Source of the DNA: Chitinophagales bacterium
GTDB lineage: Bacteria > Bacteroidota > Bacteroidia > Chitinophagales > Saprospiraceae
Assembly: GCA_017303875.1 (NCBI GenBank)
Contig: JAFLBP010000037.1
Location: forward strand, 1 to 56,715
Direction: 5' to 3'
Length of the DNA: 56,715 nt
Position numbers and translations under genes: made by a program. Shown in pieces: positions 37,190 through 46,390 of the stretch. Each line of letters opens with the position of its first letter. Position 1 is the stretch's first letter. Under the pieces are notes generated by a model that made no database searches, was not told the origin of the DNA, and was given only the letters and a program-made list of their open reading frames with translations.

Positions 37190-39587
37190 ATTTTATAATG
37201 AGTTTTCCTGTGGCGTGGCTGCGGGCGCTTTCCAATTTGAAGTAATAGATGCCGGAGGGCAGGTCGCCGCGTTCGATTTGCAGATTATCGGCACGCAAAT
37301 TTTCGATGCGGCGCAGTATCCGGCCGTTCAGGTCGTTTAAGGTAAAGGTAAAGGCCTCCCCAAGCTCATTTTCAAAGAAAATACTGGTTTCCTGCTCAAA
37401 AGGATTAGGCTGAACAAAAACAGCAATATTCGCAGCGTTGGGCGTATTGGTGCCGGTGCTACCCGTGCCCACACAAGGTGCAGGGCCTATAATGCTGTTG
37501 ACCTTCATGTACTTATCATTTACAATGGCCTGAATAGCAGTGATACAGACCTGCGGCGCGGTTAACTCGGAGTAATGAATACGCAGGAGTTTGCGCGGCA
37601 ACACGGTCTTCTTAATGGTATTTTCTCCGGGGGCGAGGGCTGCAATTTCATTACCGATGTTGAAATTGATTTGTCCGTCAAATTCAGGCACCAGGTTTAC
37701 AATGCTGTCAATTTTTAGTCCGCCGACGGTAAATTCATACCCCAGCATTTTATTGTACGGGTTGACCATATCGACATCAAAAGTGCGTGCGAGGGTATCC
37801 AATGTGCCCGGCAACAAATACACTAAGTCTTTATCATTGTACACACCACCGGGAAATGCGCAAGCCAGACGAACACCCCAATGCTGCGGCTCATTTTCAT
37901 ACAGATTACACTCCTGAAGCAAGGCAGCATCGTACACATCAATTACATTATCATCGTATAGGTCGCGGCAATCCGTCAGGTCAGCCGGATCATTGGCCAG
38001 CGTGGCATCGAGATACGCCAGCACATCACTTGCCGTGCGCAGGGTATCCAGGTTCCAGTCGCCCCGAAGCCCCGGACCATTACAAATACCATTGCAATCC
38101 AATTCTGCCGAACCGAAGGCTTCCCCCAGGCAATCTGTGTATTCCGGACAATCATTAATAAAATCCACCAATGGCGAGCCATCCACATAAGTGAGGGTAA
38201 AACAGGCCTGTGCCCAGTTATTGCTGTAATCAGATTCCAGCTGCCCCAATTTATCAGGACTTTTATCCCAGTTGACGCGCATCACCAGCGTGTAGGTGTC
38301 GGCGGGAATACCGGTTATGTCAACCCATTGGCAGGGCAAGCCAGCGTCATAAATATCGCCGCAACCAGCCGTAATGCCCATATTTTCACAGGTATACTTT
38401 CCTTGTCCGCCGCCTGCGCATTCGAGGTCAATGACGCAAAATCCGTTTTTGCTGCCCACCGGCGTGCGGACGCCATTGCTGCCATACAGCAAATACTCGG
38501 CGTAACCCCGATAATGCCAGTGGTTGTGGCAGGGATCCCAGACAAACTGGTCGGATGGCGTTTGTGGCGATGCCGGCGTTTCGCCAATGTAATAATCAGA
38601 CTGCCCGATGTTTTGGATGTGCGTCGTAAAACGCACGATGCTGCGCGCGCCGGTTCCGCGCAGGCAACCTTCCTCTACGGCACATTGATCAGGATTCTGG
38701 ATAAACTCGTGTGTCATGGAGTTGCGCATGATGTCTTCGCGCAGCACCAAATCGGGTTGGTTGGGACAATCGGGATCGCCGGGATAAATACAACCGCCGG
38801 CGCTGACGGTCGCCAGCGGATTATAGTTACAGGCCGCCGGGTCGGTACAACCCGCGATCGGACCAACGTATTGCAAGACGCCCCCGACAGGAGCCGACTG
38901 GCAATTCTGCGCAGCCCGTATACGTATATAATAGGACTTGTTGCCAGCGAGAAAAAGGTTGGCTTCCGCACCATTGGCGCAGCCGCCATCGGCATAAAAC
39001 AGGGCGCCCGTCTGGTTATTGCTTAGCACTATCCCTTCACAGCGATCGTATACCCAGATTTTTGTCGGGCAGGTATTGGCACTGTCGCAGGTATTAATCA
39101 GGTACTGACCATTAGTGGTCGGGAAAAACACATACCAGGTTTCCCCGCCATCGGGCATCGTAAACGCACCGGGAAAAAGCGGGATGGCGGTAGAACAGGC
39201 TTCTCCCGGGGCGCAGTCGAAACTCGTTTCATTAATAGAGGTAAAAACGCCGTTTGGGTTATCATAAATCAGCACCTCGTCAAGGTAAAGTTTATAGTTG
39301 CCGGGGGTTATCCCATCCCCATATTCGTCTTTAAGCCGAAAGATCTTGCAGCCGCCTTCCGGAACACAATAGGTAAACTCAGCATATTCACTATTGGTCA
39401 GCTCATCACTAAAAAGTACCTGTCCGGAAGCATCCAGAATTTCCCAGGACGTCTCATACCAGTACTCATCAGGCTGAATTGCAAACTTAAGGGTTTTGGT
39501 GCCGGGTGGGCACTGCGCGGCAGCATATACCTTTGTTATAAGGAGTAGCAGCAAGGGAAGGCAGAAACGTAACATCGTTTTTCGCAT
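37188..39587 (-). CDS. Lysyl oxidase family protein with T9SS type A sorting domain (799 aa)
   Basis: Secreted copper amine oxidase-like protein. The start at 39587 (MRKTMLRFCLPLLLLL) gives a clean signal peptide; the earlier ATG at 39653 adds a non-signal tail. Order: N-terminal beta domain (~25-150), a Ca-binding-style GCTDPAACNYNPLAT unit (~247-265), the lysyl oxidase domain (~290-470), a dockerin-like stretch (~505-560, GDWNLDTLRTASDVL), a beta domain, and the T9SS domain (~720-799). The copper site CHNHWHY holds His354, His356 and His358. The LTQ cofactor pair appears as Lys380 (SKNGFC) and Tyr413 (CGDIYDAGLPCQW). Likely oxidises lysine side chains in surface or matrix proteins. Confidence 0.85.
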   Translation of the reverse strand: MRKTMLRFCLPLLLLLITKVYAAAQCPPGTKTLKFAIQPDEYWYETSWEILDASGQVLFSDELTNSEYAEFTYCVPEGGCKIFRLKDEYGDGITPGNYKLYLDEVLIYDNPNGVFTSINETSFDCAPGEACSTAIPLFPGAFTMPDGGETWYVFFPTTNGQYLINTCDSANTCPTKIWVYDRCEGIVLSNNQTGALFYADGGCANGAEANLFLAGNKSYYIRIRAAQNCQSAPVGGVLQYVGPIAGCTDPAACNYNPLATVSAGGCIYPGDPDCPNQPDLVLREDIMRNSMTHEFIQNPDQCAVEEGCLRGTGARSIVRFTTHIQNIGQSDYYIGETPASPQTPSDQFVWDPCHNHWHYRGYAEYLLYGSNGVRTPVGSKNGFCVIDLECAGGGQGKYTCENMGITAGCGDIYDAGLPCQWVDITGIPADTYTLVMRVNWDKSPDKLGQLESDYSNNWAQACFTLTYVDGSPLVDFINDCPEYTDCLGEAFGSAELDCNGICNGPGLRGDWNLDTLRTASDVLAYLDATLANDPADLTDCRDLYDDNVIDVYDAALLQECNLYENEPQHWGVRLACAFPGGVYNDKDLVYLLPGTLDTLARTFDVDMVNPYNKMLGYEFTVGGLKIDSIVNLVPEFDGQINFNIGNEIAALAPGENTIKKTVLPRKLLRIHYSELTAPQVCITAIQAIVNDKYMKVNSIIGPAPCVGTGSTGTNTPNAANIAVFVQPNPFEQETSIFFENELGEAFTFTLNDLNGRILRRIENLRADNLQIERGDLPSGIYYFKLESARSHATGKLIIK

Positions 39588-39892
39588 GAAGGTAAAGTTG
39601 TTGAAGAAAAGCAGGCCAATATACTCAGCCGCCGATGCAAAAGTACACTTCATCCGGGAGCCTGAAAATTAAAATAATCGACTTGACAAAAGCAGCATTT
39701 TTTGCAAAAAGCCGATTTGAAGCAAACTTTTGAAATCCCTCGAAATGAAAATGCCTGTCATTTGCTTTGCCTAAAATTAGCAAAATATTACTTATGTTTA
39801 AAGTAAGTGAATATTTTAAAAACAAAGATTAAACAAAAGTGGTTGTACGAAAGTGTCCAACATTCACTTATTAAATCAACCTGCTTTTTAAA
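39588..39892. other. 305-bp AT-rich divergent intergenic region
   Basis: Separates the lysyl-oxidase and DUF4397 genes and contains the minus-strand -7 box at 39638. AAGTGAAT (about 39815) faces ATTCACTT (about 39862), a possible operator-like inverted pair. No exact plus-strand -7 box and no gene were found. Confidence 0.6.
39638..39645 (-). promoter_or_regulatory. -7 promoter element TACTTTTG before the lysyl-oxidase gene
   Basis: Exact TAnnTTTG match on the minus strand, 50 nt upstream of the chosen ATG at 39587. Transcription would start near 39631, inside the region of the longer alternative start, which supports the shorter protein. Confidence 0.4.
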
Positions 39893-42800
39893 ATGAAACA
39901 ATTACCACTACTTGTAATTGCCTTACTTTCACTGGCAAATACGGTATTTGCGCAAAGTGCGCGTTTGCAGGTCATCCACAATGCTCCCGACCCGACGGTC
40001 GACGTGTATGTGAATGGCGTGCTGACGCTCAATGACTTTGCTTTCCGTACCGCAACCCCCTTTATTGATGTGCCCGCAGGTATACCGCTCTCCCTTGCGG
40101 TTGCTCCGGGTAGCAGCACCTCTGTTGCCGACGCGATTGCCACCTTTCCGGTAACTTTTGAGGATGGTAAAACCTACGCAGTCACTGCATCCGGTGTTGT
40201 TGGCAATGCCACTACGCCGTTCACGCTGATTGCCGACGATGCTGCGCTTGAAGCAGCCTCCAATCCGGCAAAAGTATCCGTAAATGTATTGCACGGCTCC
40301 CCCGATGCACCGGCAGTAGATGTTGCCGTTCGCACCGGATCAACCATCATCAGCAACCTGAGCTATGGTGAGTTTACCCCTTACCTTGAACTTGACCCCG
40401 GTGTATACTACCTCGATATCAAACCTGCCGGCAGCAGCACTATCGTGGCTACTTACAGAGCTGATTTGAGCGCCCTTGCAGGTGCTTCCCTGCGCGTGAT
40501 TGCCAGCGGTTTTCTGGCATCCGGCTCGCCAACCTTTGGCCTTTATGCCGTGACGGCCACAGGCGCCGTAGTGGAACTGCCCAATACGCCGGTTGCGCGT
40601 GTGCAGGTAATTCACAACAGCCCAAGCCCAACCGTTGACGTATGGGCCGGCAGCTCCCTGCTGCTCGATAACTTCGCTTTCCGCACTGCCACACCATTTG
40701 TGTACCTGCCCGCAGGTCAGGAAATCAACATCGGTGTTGCTGCTGATACCAGCACTGCTGCTACCAGTGCTATTGCAAATTTCCCCGTTACTTTTGAAAA
40801 CGGTAAAACTTATATTGTCAGCGCAAGCGGCATTGTTGGCGATGCCAACACCCCCTTTACCCTGAATGTTAATGCTACTGCCCAGGAAAAAGCGGCAAAC
40901 AACAACAGTGTTGCACTGACGGTGTTGCATGGTTCTCCCAACGCACCCGCAGTTGATGTGGATGCCGTTTTTGTTGCCGACAATGTAGTGAGCAACCTCG
41001 CTTACGGACAATATTCGGCCTACCTGAATATCCCGAATGATATTTATGATTTTGCTGTACGTGCAAGCGGCAACCCGAATGTGGTAGCCAGCTTCCGCGC
41101 CAACCTCAGCGGACTTGCCGGTCAGGCGGCCTGTGTTATGGCCAGTGGCCTGCTGGGTGGCGATCCGGCATTCGGTTTATATGCTGTGTTGCCCAATGGT
41201 ACGGTGCTGCCCCTCGGCCTGACACCTACCGCCCGAGTGCAGGTTATTCACAACAGTCCCGACCCGACAGTGGATGTTTACGCAGGCAATACCCTGTTGA
41301 TCAATGATTTTGGTTTCCGCACGGCCACGCCATATATTGATGTGCCTGCTAACCGCAACATCACGCTCGGCGTTGCTCCGGCGGGCAGCACTTCTTCCGC
41401 CGACGCCATTGCTACCTTTGATGCCAATTTTACAAGCGGTACTACTTATGCGGTAACTGCTTCCGGTATTGTTGGCAACGCAACAACGCCATTTACCTTG
41501 TTTATTGATGCGAATGCACGCGAAGCCGCCATCAACCCGACTGAAGTGGATTTCAATATCCTGCACGGCGCTCCGGATGCTCCGGCGGTAGATGTAAAAG
41601 TTTTCTCCGGCCCGACGCTCGCAAGCAATGTCAGCTATGGCGATCAAACTTCCTATATTTCTGTTGCACCTGGCCTGTACAAAGTACAGATTTTCCCGGC
41701 GGGCACTTCTGATCCGCTGGTGACCTATGATGTCGACCTGAACGGATTGGCAGGTGGCGCCGCACGGGTGTTTGCCAGCGGTCTGCTTTCCGGAACACCC
41801 GCATTTGGCCTGTATGCGGCACTGCCCGACGGATCTGTAGTTGCTTTCCCGGCCGTGGCCAATCCGCCGGTAGCTACCGCACGCGCGCAGTTCATCCACA
41901 ATGCTGTTGCTCCAACGGTGGATGTATACTTCGGTTCCGAAAAAGTACTTGACGATTTTACCTTCCGTACTGCAACGCCCTTTATTGATGTTCCGGCCAA
42001 TACCAATATTGCAGTAGGTGTAGCACCGGCCAATTCACAATCGGTGAACGATGTCATTGCAACCATTCCGGTAAATTTTCAGGAAAACCGTACGTATATC
42101 GTAACCGCTTCCGGTATTCTTGCCGGCAGTCCGGGCTTTTCTCTGAATGTATTTGACAATGCCCGTGAAGTTGCACTGAGTGCCGGTACTGTAGATATTG
42201 CAGTGCTGCATGGTGCACCCGATGCGCCAAATGTGGACGTGGATGCACTGTTTGTTGCCGACAATGTAATTGCCAACCTCGCTTACGGTGAGGTACAGGG
42301 ATATGTTAGTTTGCCGCCAACGCTGTACGACCTCGCTGTTCGCGTAGCGGGTACGCCCAATACAGCGGCTATTTTCCGAGCCGATCTGAGTGCAGCCGGT
42401 GGCGCTGCGGCTTACGTTTTTGCGAGCGGTTTGCTGGCCGGCAGTCCGAATTTCGGTTTATTCGCCGCCTTGGCTGATGGTACCGTTATTGAACTGCCCA
42501 CAACGCCTTTCTCCCGCGCCCAGATCATCCACAACTCGCCGACACCTACGGTTGATATTTATGCAGGCAACAGCCTGTTGGTGAATGACTTTGTTTTCCG
42601 CACAGCCACACCATATATTGATGTACCTGCCGATCGAAACATTACCATCGGTGTAGCTCCCGGCAACTCACAGTCGGCCGCAGATGCGATCGCTACATTT
42701 AATGTCAACTTTGACGATACCAAAACGTACTCGGTTATCGCCAACGGGATTGTTGGTAATCCTTCCAATCCGTTTACTTTGGCCGTAAGTGATGCTGCCC

Positions 42801-44695
42801 GCGAAAGTTCGGCAGCCGGCTCGGTTGCAATCAATGTATTCCACGGTTCTCCGGGGGCTCCCGCAGTGGATGTGGCAGAGCGCCTTGCAGGCACCCTGTT
42901 TGGCAACCTGAGTTATGGCACCTTCGGAAACTACGTTGTTGTACCGGCGGATGGCTATTATTTAGACATTAAAGTGGCGGGCACTTCTGCCATTCTGGCT
43001 ACTTATTTCGCTGATCTCTCTGTATTGGACGGACAAGCAGCCATGATTTTTGCCAGTGGTTTCGTGGGTGGTATTCCGCCGGTTTTTGGCGTATTTGCGG
43101 CACTGCCTGACGGCACGGTTATTCAATTGCCGGCATCTCCTGTTGCACGTGTGCAAATTGTACACAATGCACCAGACCCGACGGTAGACGTTTATATCAA
43201 TGGTCAGAAAGCAATCGAAGACTTTGAATACCGTACGGCCACACCATATTTCTACCTGCCCGCAGGTGTAGCGCTTTCGGTTGGTGTAGCGCCAGGTAAC
43301 AGTCAATCGGCCGGCGATATTATTGCAACTTTCCCCCTCACACTGACAAACGGTAAAACCTATGCCGTATTTGCAAGTGGTGAGTTGGGCGGAACACCGG
43401 GTTTTGATCTGATTATTAATGACAATGCGCAAGAGCGCGCAGTAGATCCGACCAAGTTCGAGGCCAGCGTATTCCACGGCGGCACCGATGCTCCGGCCGT
43501 TGCCGTATTGGACTACATCAGCGGAACAACTCTGATTCCAAGCCTCGCTTACGGTACATTTACGCCTTATGTGGGCTTCACACCCGACGTTAATATTTTT
43601 GAAGTTACAGCGGCTTCCAACCAGAACGCGCGCGTCGGTATCTGGGGTGTTAACCTCGAAGGTGCAGCCGGGTTTAGCGGTATTGTTTATGCCTCTGGTC
43701 GCCTGACAGACAACCCTGAGTTTGACCTTTGGGTAGTATTGCCCAATGGCGCAACTTTCCCGTTTGTCGCCCTGACGGAAGCACAGGTGATCCACAACTC
43801 CCCTTCGCCAACCGTAGACGTCTATTTTGACGGCGATATCCTGATTGAGGATTTTGACTTCCGTACAGCCACACCGTTTGAACTCCTGCCTGCACGCGAA
43901 TCTTTCAATCTGGCAGTAGCTCCGGGTAACAGCCAATCGGTGAACGAAGCAATTTTCGACACTGATGTGACCCTTAGTCCGCTGAAAACCTACACCATCA
44001 TTGCCGGTGGTGAAGTTGGTGGCGCCAAGCCTTTCGACCTGTATGTGTATGACAAAGCCCGTGTGCGCGCGCTGAACAGCAGTGAGGTCGATATTAACCT
44101 TTTCCATGGTGCACCGGATGCACCTGAGGTGGATGTTCGCCTGCTGAATGGCCCGGTCATTTTTGACAACATCGAGTTTGGTGAATTCGCCGACTATATC
44201 AGCGTGCCTGCGGTTTCGTATCAGGTAGGAGTAACGCCTGCCAACGACAACAACGCCATCGTAGCAGCTTACCTGGCCGATCTGACCGGCGTAGACGGAA
44301 TAGCCGCAACGCTTTTTGCTTCGGGGTATCTGGCTCCGGCTTCCGGACAACCTTCCTTCCAGGTATGGGTTGCGTTAGCCGATGGCACAACTTTCCCGCT
44401 GCCGGTTTTCTCTTCTACCAATGAACTGGACGACAAAATTGCTGATCTCCAGCTGGCGCCGAATCCGGCCAACGCAGAAACCTTTGTACGGTTTGAGTTA
44501 AAAGCTGCTGAAAACCTGCGCTTTGCCGTGCGCGACATCACCGGTCGCCTTGTAATGGAAGGCGACTACGGATTGGTGCCTGCCGGCGCGTTCCAGCAAG
44601 CCCTCAGCGTACAAAACCTCAATCCGGGCATGTATCAGCTTGAACTCGTTTCCGACAGTGGTGTTCGGGCTGCAAAATTTATTGTACAACGCTAA
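39893..44695 (+). CDS. DUF4397 repeat surface protein with T9SS type A sorting domain (1600 aa)
   Basis: The signal peptide (residues 1-21, ending VFAQ) is followed by seven long repeats starting at residues 23, 235, 447, 663, 874, 1085 and 1295 (period 210-216). Each begins with a phrase like ARVQVIHNSPDPTVDVY and contains a second, related half about 110 residues later with NVLHGSPDAPAVDV. The protein is therefore built from fourteen half-modules, i.e. DUF4397 units. DUF4397 is an extracellular domain of unknown role, common in Bacteroidota. The C-terminal ~85 residues form a T9SS type A sorting domain (LQLAPNPANAETFVRFEL ... GMYQLELVSDSG). Likely a surface-layer or adhesion protein. A terminator hairpin follows at 44744. 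Confidence 0.9.
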   Translation: MKQLPLLVIALLSLANTVFAQSARLQVIHNAPDPTVDVYVNGVLTLNDFAFRTATPFIDVPAGIPLSLAVAPGSSTSVADAIATFPVTFEDGKTYAVTASGVVGNATTPFTLIADDAALEAASNPAKVSVNVLHGSPDAPAVDVAVRTGSTIISNLSYGEFTPYLELDPGVYYLDIKPAGSSTIVATYRADLSALAGASLRVIASGFLASGSPTFGLYAVTATGAVVELPNTPVARVQVIHNSPSPTVDVWAGSSLLLDNFAFRTATPFVYLPAGQEINIGVAADTSTAATSAIANFPVTFENGKTYIVSASGIVGDANTPFTLNVNATAQEKAANNNSVALTVLHGSPNAPAVDVDAVFVADNVVSNLAYGQYSAYLNIPNDIYDFAVRASGNPNVVASFRANLSGLAGQAACVMASGLLGGDPAFGLYAVLPNGTVLPLGLTPTARVQVIHNSPDPTVDVYAGNTLLINDFGFRTATPYIDVPANRNITLGVAPAGSTSSADAIATFDANFTSGTTYAVTASGIVGNATTPFTLFIDANAREAAINPTEVDFNILHGAPDAPAVDVKVFSGPTLASNVSYGDQTSYISVAPGLYKVQIFPAGTSDPLVTYDVDLNGLAGGAARVFASGLLSGTPAFGLYAALPDGSVVAFPAVANPPVATARAQFIHNAVAPTVDVYFGSEKVLDDFTFRTATPFIDVPANTNIAVGVAPANSQSVNDVIATIPVNFQENRTYIVTASGILAGSPGFSLNVFDNAREVALSAGTVDIAVLHGAPDAPNVDVDALFVADNVIANLAYGEVQGYVSLPPTLYDLAVRVAGTPNTAAIFRADLSAAGGAAAYVFASGLLAGSPNFGLFAALADGTVIELPTTPFSRAQIIHNSPTPTVDIYAGNSLLVNDFVFRTATPYIDVPADRNITIGVAPGNSQSAADAIATFNVNFDDTKTYSVIANGIVGNPSNPFTLAVSDAARESSAAGSVAINVFHGSPGAPAVDVAERLAGTLFGNLSYGTFGNYVVVPADGYYLDIKVAGTSAILATYFADLSVLDGQAAMIFASGFVGGIPPVFGVFAALPDGTVIQLPASPVARVQIVHNAPDPTVDVYINGQKAIEDFEYRTATPYFYLPAGVALSVGVAPGNSQSAGDIIATFPLTLTNGKTYAVFASGELGGTPGFDLIINDNAQERAVDPTKFEASVFHGGTDAPAVAVLDYISGTTLIPSLAYGTFTPYVGFTPDVNIFEVTAASNQNARVGIWGVNLEGAAGFSGIVYASGRLTDNPEFDLWVVLPNGATFPFVALTEAQVIHNSPSPTVDVYFDGDILIEDFDFRTATPFELLPARESFNLAVAPGNSQSVNEAIFDTDVTLSPLKTYTIIAGGEVGGAKPFDLYVYDKARVRALNSSEVDINLFHGAPDAPEVDVRLLNGPVIFDNIEFGEFADYISVPAVSYQVGVTPANDNNAIVAAYLADLTGVDGIAATLFASGYLAPASGQPSFQVWVALADGTTFPLPVFSSTNELDDKIADLQLAPNPANAETFVRFELKAAENLRFAVRDITGRLVMEGDYGLVPAGAFQQALSVQNLNPGMYQLELVSDSGVRAAKFIVQR

Positions 44696-44743
44696 CCGCA
44701 TAACAGCACTGCGCATGTGCAGCATGCTGTAATTTAGCCCCCG

Positions 44744-44777
44744 GCGGCGTCTTCCATAGAGAAGGCGCCGCTTTTTT
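44744..44777 (+). terminator. Intrinsic terminator after the DUF4397 gene
   Basis: Stem GCGGCGTCTT (44744-44753) with AAGGCGCCGC (44762-44771), one mismatched pair, followed by six T. Confidence 0.75.
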
Positions 44778-45076
44778 AATTTTCCAAGTTTGGTAAATTT
44801 TAAACCGCTCCTGAGTTATCCACATTATTAAAAAGCTGTTGGTAAATTTATTTTACTGATTGTCAGCATATTAGTTTTGTTATACACAAATTGTGGAAAA
44901 GTAAGGCGTTTTTAGATGAGGTCTTGTTTTTAAATTTGTTGCCGCTTGCCTTCAGCGCTTGTTCGGGAGTTCATCTCCGGCCAATCGCCTAATCTTGAAA
45001 CCAATCGCCTTTAGTCCCTCAAAGCAGTTCTTATTGGGCTGCCCAAGTAGTAAGCACATCAAATTCTTCTATTATC
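44778..45076 (+). promoter_or_regulatory. nrdB upstream region with three DnaA-type boxes and a -7 element
   Basis: Seen: TTATCCACA (44816-44824) and TTATACACA (44880-44888) on plus and TTTTCCACA on minus (44892-44900) all fit TTWTNCACA. A perfect -7 box TAAATTTG at 44931-44938 predicts a start near 44945 and a ~130-nt leader to the nrdB ATG. The boxes lie 30-115 bp upstream of the -7 element. In E. coli, DnaA binds upstream of nrdAB and adjusts its transcription, so a similar control is inferred. Confidence 0.5.
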
Positions 45077-46063
45077 ATGTCTCAGGTAACAACCACTGCC
45101 GAGCCGATCCTGGCGGAAAACCCGGATCGCTTCGTACTTTTTCCGATCAAGTACGACACCATTTGGAAATGGTATAAACAAGCTGAAGCCTCTTTCTGGA
45201 CGGTCGAAGAGGTAGACCTCACGCCCGATCAAATTGACTGGGAAACCAAATTAAGTGATGATGAGCGCCACTTTGTCAAGCATGTACTGGCTTTTTTTGC
45301 AGCCAGCGACGGCATTGTAAACGAAAACTTAGTGCTCAATTTTATGCGCGAAGTGCAAATTCCGGAAGCGCGTTGTTTTTATGGCTTTCAAGTGGCTATT
45401 GAAAACATCCACTCGGAGATGTACTCCCTGCTGATTGATACCCTGATTAAGGATCCCAAGGAAAAAGACTTCCTGTTCCATGCACTCAGCCGCTTGGACT
45501 GTGTCAGCAAAAAAGGTAATTGGGCATTGCGCTGGATTGAAAATGCACCGACTTTTGCACACCGGCTGATCGCTTTCGCCGCCGTGGAAGGCATCTTCTT
45601 TTCCGGCTCCTTCTGCTCCATTTTCTGGCTGAAAAAACGCGGCCTCATGCCCGGCCTTTGTTTCTCCAACGAACTGATCAGCCGCGATGAAGGGATGCAC
45701 TGCGACTTCGCCTGCCTGCTCTACTCCATGCTCCAGCATAAGCTTGACCCAATGGAAGTGCAAGCCATCATCACGGAAGCCGTAGAATTTGAGAAAGAAT
45801 TTGTGACCGACGCCCTGCCGGTCTCGCTCATCGGCATGAACGCCGAACTGATGAGCCAGTATATTGAATTCGTAGCCGACCGACTGCTCGTGTCATTAGG
45901 TAACGAAAAAGTGTATAACACCGCCAATCCTTTCCCATGGATGGACATGATTTCCATTCAGGGCAAAACCAACTTCTTCGAAAAGCGCGTGGGCGACTAC
46001 CAGAAAGCGGGCGTCATGGCCAATCGCGAAGAGCAGAAGTTTTCTATGGATGCGGACTTTTAA
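45077..46063 (+). CDS. nrdB: Class Ia ribonucleotide reductase, beta (radical) subunit
   Basis: Holds the di-iron centre and tyrosyl radical that start ribonucleotide reduction. Metal ligands by position: Asp78, Glu109, His112, Glu171, Glu205, His208. The radical Tyr116 sits in ENIHSEMYSLLIDT, a motif closer to eukaryotic R2 than to E. coli NrdB (ETIHSRSYTH). The C-terminus FSMDADF is the usual acidic-aromatic tail that docks on NrdA. At 328 aa it is of short eukaryote-like length. It lies before nrdA, the reverse of the E. coli order, and a 383-bp regulatory region separates the two, so each may have its own promoter. Confidence 0.96.
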   Translation: MSQVTTTAEPILAENPDRFVLFPIKYDTIWKWYKQAEASFWTVEEVDLTPDQIDWETKLSDDERHFVKHVLAFFAASDGIVNENLVLNFMREVQIPEARCFYGFQVAIENIHSEMYSLLIDTLIKDPKEKDFLFHALSRLDCVSKKGNWALRWIENAPTFAHRLIAFAAVEGIFFSGSFCSIFWLKKRGLMPGLCFSNELISRDEGMHCDFACLLYSMLQHKLDPMEVQAIITEAVEFEKEFVTDALPVSLIGMNAELMSQYIEFVADRLLVSLGNEKVYNTANPFPWMDMISIQGKTNFFEKRVGDYQKAGVMANREEQKFSMDADF

Positions 46064-46076
46064 AAAAGGTTTTTTT

Positions 46077-46136
46077 GGGTGTTTTAGTGTTTTGGGGCGC
46101 GCCTCCTCAACCACTAAAGCTCTAAAACACTAAAAC
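46077..46136. repeat. Gene-border palindromic repeat R5 after nrdB
   Basis: Perfect 13-bp arms GTTTTAGTGTTTT (46081-46093) and AAAACACTAAAAC (46124-46136) around a GC-rich loop (GGGGCGCGCCTCCTC). It may terminate the nrdB mRNA. It shares the ACTAAAAC unit of R1-R3. Confidence 0.75.
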
Positions 46137-46151
46137 CCTTAAACACTCATG

Positions 46152-46288
46152 TTATTCACATTTTTACCAAAGTTATTCACATTTTAAATTTGTTTTCAAC
46201 TTTTTAAAATATTGATTTTCAATATTTTGAATTAGTTATAAACATTTTGTGAATAAAAAGCATTTTTTAGGATATACATTTATCCTAA
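46152..46288 (+). promoter_or_regulatory. nrdA upstream region: three exact TTATTCACA boxes plus two palindromes
   Basis: Seen: TTATTCACA at 46152-46160 and 46173-46181 (plus) and 46248-46256 (minus), with a one-mismatch copy TTATAAACA at 46236-46244. All sit in very AT-rich sequence. Between them is a perfect 10-bp-arm palindrome (46206-46228, AAAATATTGA/TCAATATTTT). Just downstream is a perfect 8-bp-arm palindrome TTAGGATA-N6-TATCCTAA (46267-46288), which could be an operator. TTATNCACA is the DnaA box. Confidence 0.5.
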
Positions 46289-46295
46289 TTTAGCA

Positions 46296-46390
46296 GCCGC
46301 AAATAGCGCAAGCTTCTCCCGTGTAAACTCAGGTAAGGAAATTGAAACGGCCCCCGGGCCGATAGGGGAGTGTCGCCCCTTGTTTGCGGC
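46296..46390 (+). ncRNA. Candidate structured RNA leader of nrdA (unclassified)
   Basis: Seen: GCCGCAAA (46296-46303) pairs perfectly with TTTGCGGC (46383-46390), closing a 95-nt segment. Inside are the hairpins CGGCC-CCCG-GGCCG and AGGGG-N7-CCCCT and the small stem AGC-GCAA-GCT with a GNRA loop. The segment lies 57 nt before the nrdA ATG. It does not match the motifs I know for cobalamin, TPP, SAM, THF or purine riboswitches. It could be a riboswitch, a protein-binding leader or an attenuator. Confidence 0.35.

Noticed and set aside
42962..44350. 462-codon minus-strand frame opposite the DUF4397 gene
   Set aside because: Antisense of a repetitive gene; Cys/Arg-rich translation without domains or signal.
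46152..46256. Chromosomal origin of replication
   Set aside because: Only three exact boxes, no dnaA or dnaN nearby, and nrd control explains the boxes; not excluded, but unsupported without skew data.
46296..46390. Cobalamin, TPP, SAM, purine riboswitch, SRP RNA or RNase P
   Set aside because: None of the conserved core sequences I know for these classes is present; kept only as an unclassified structured leader.
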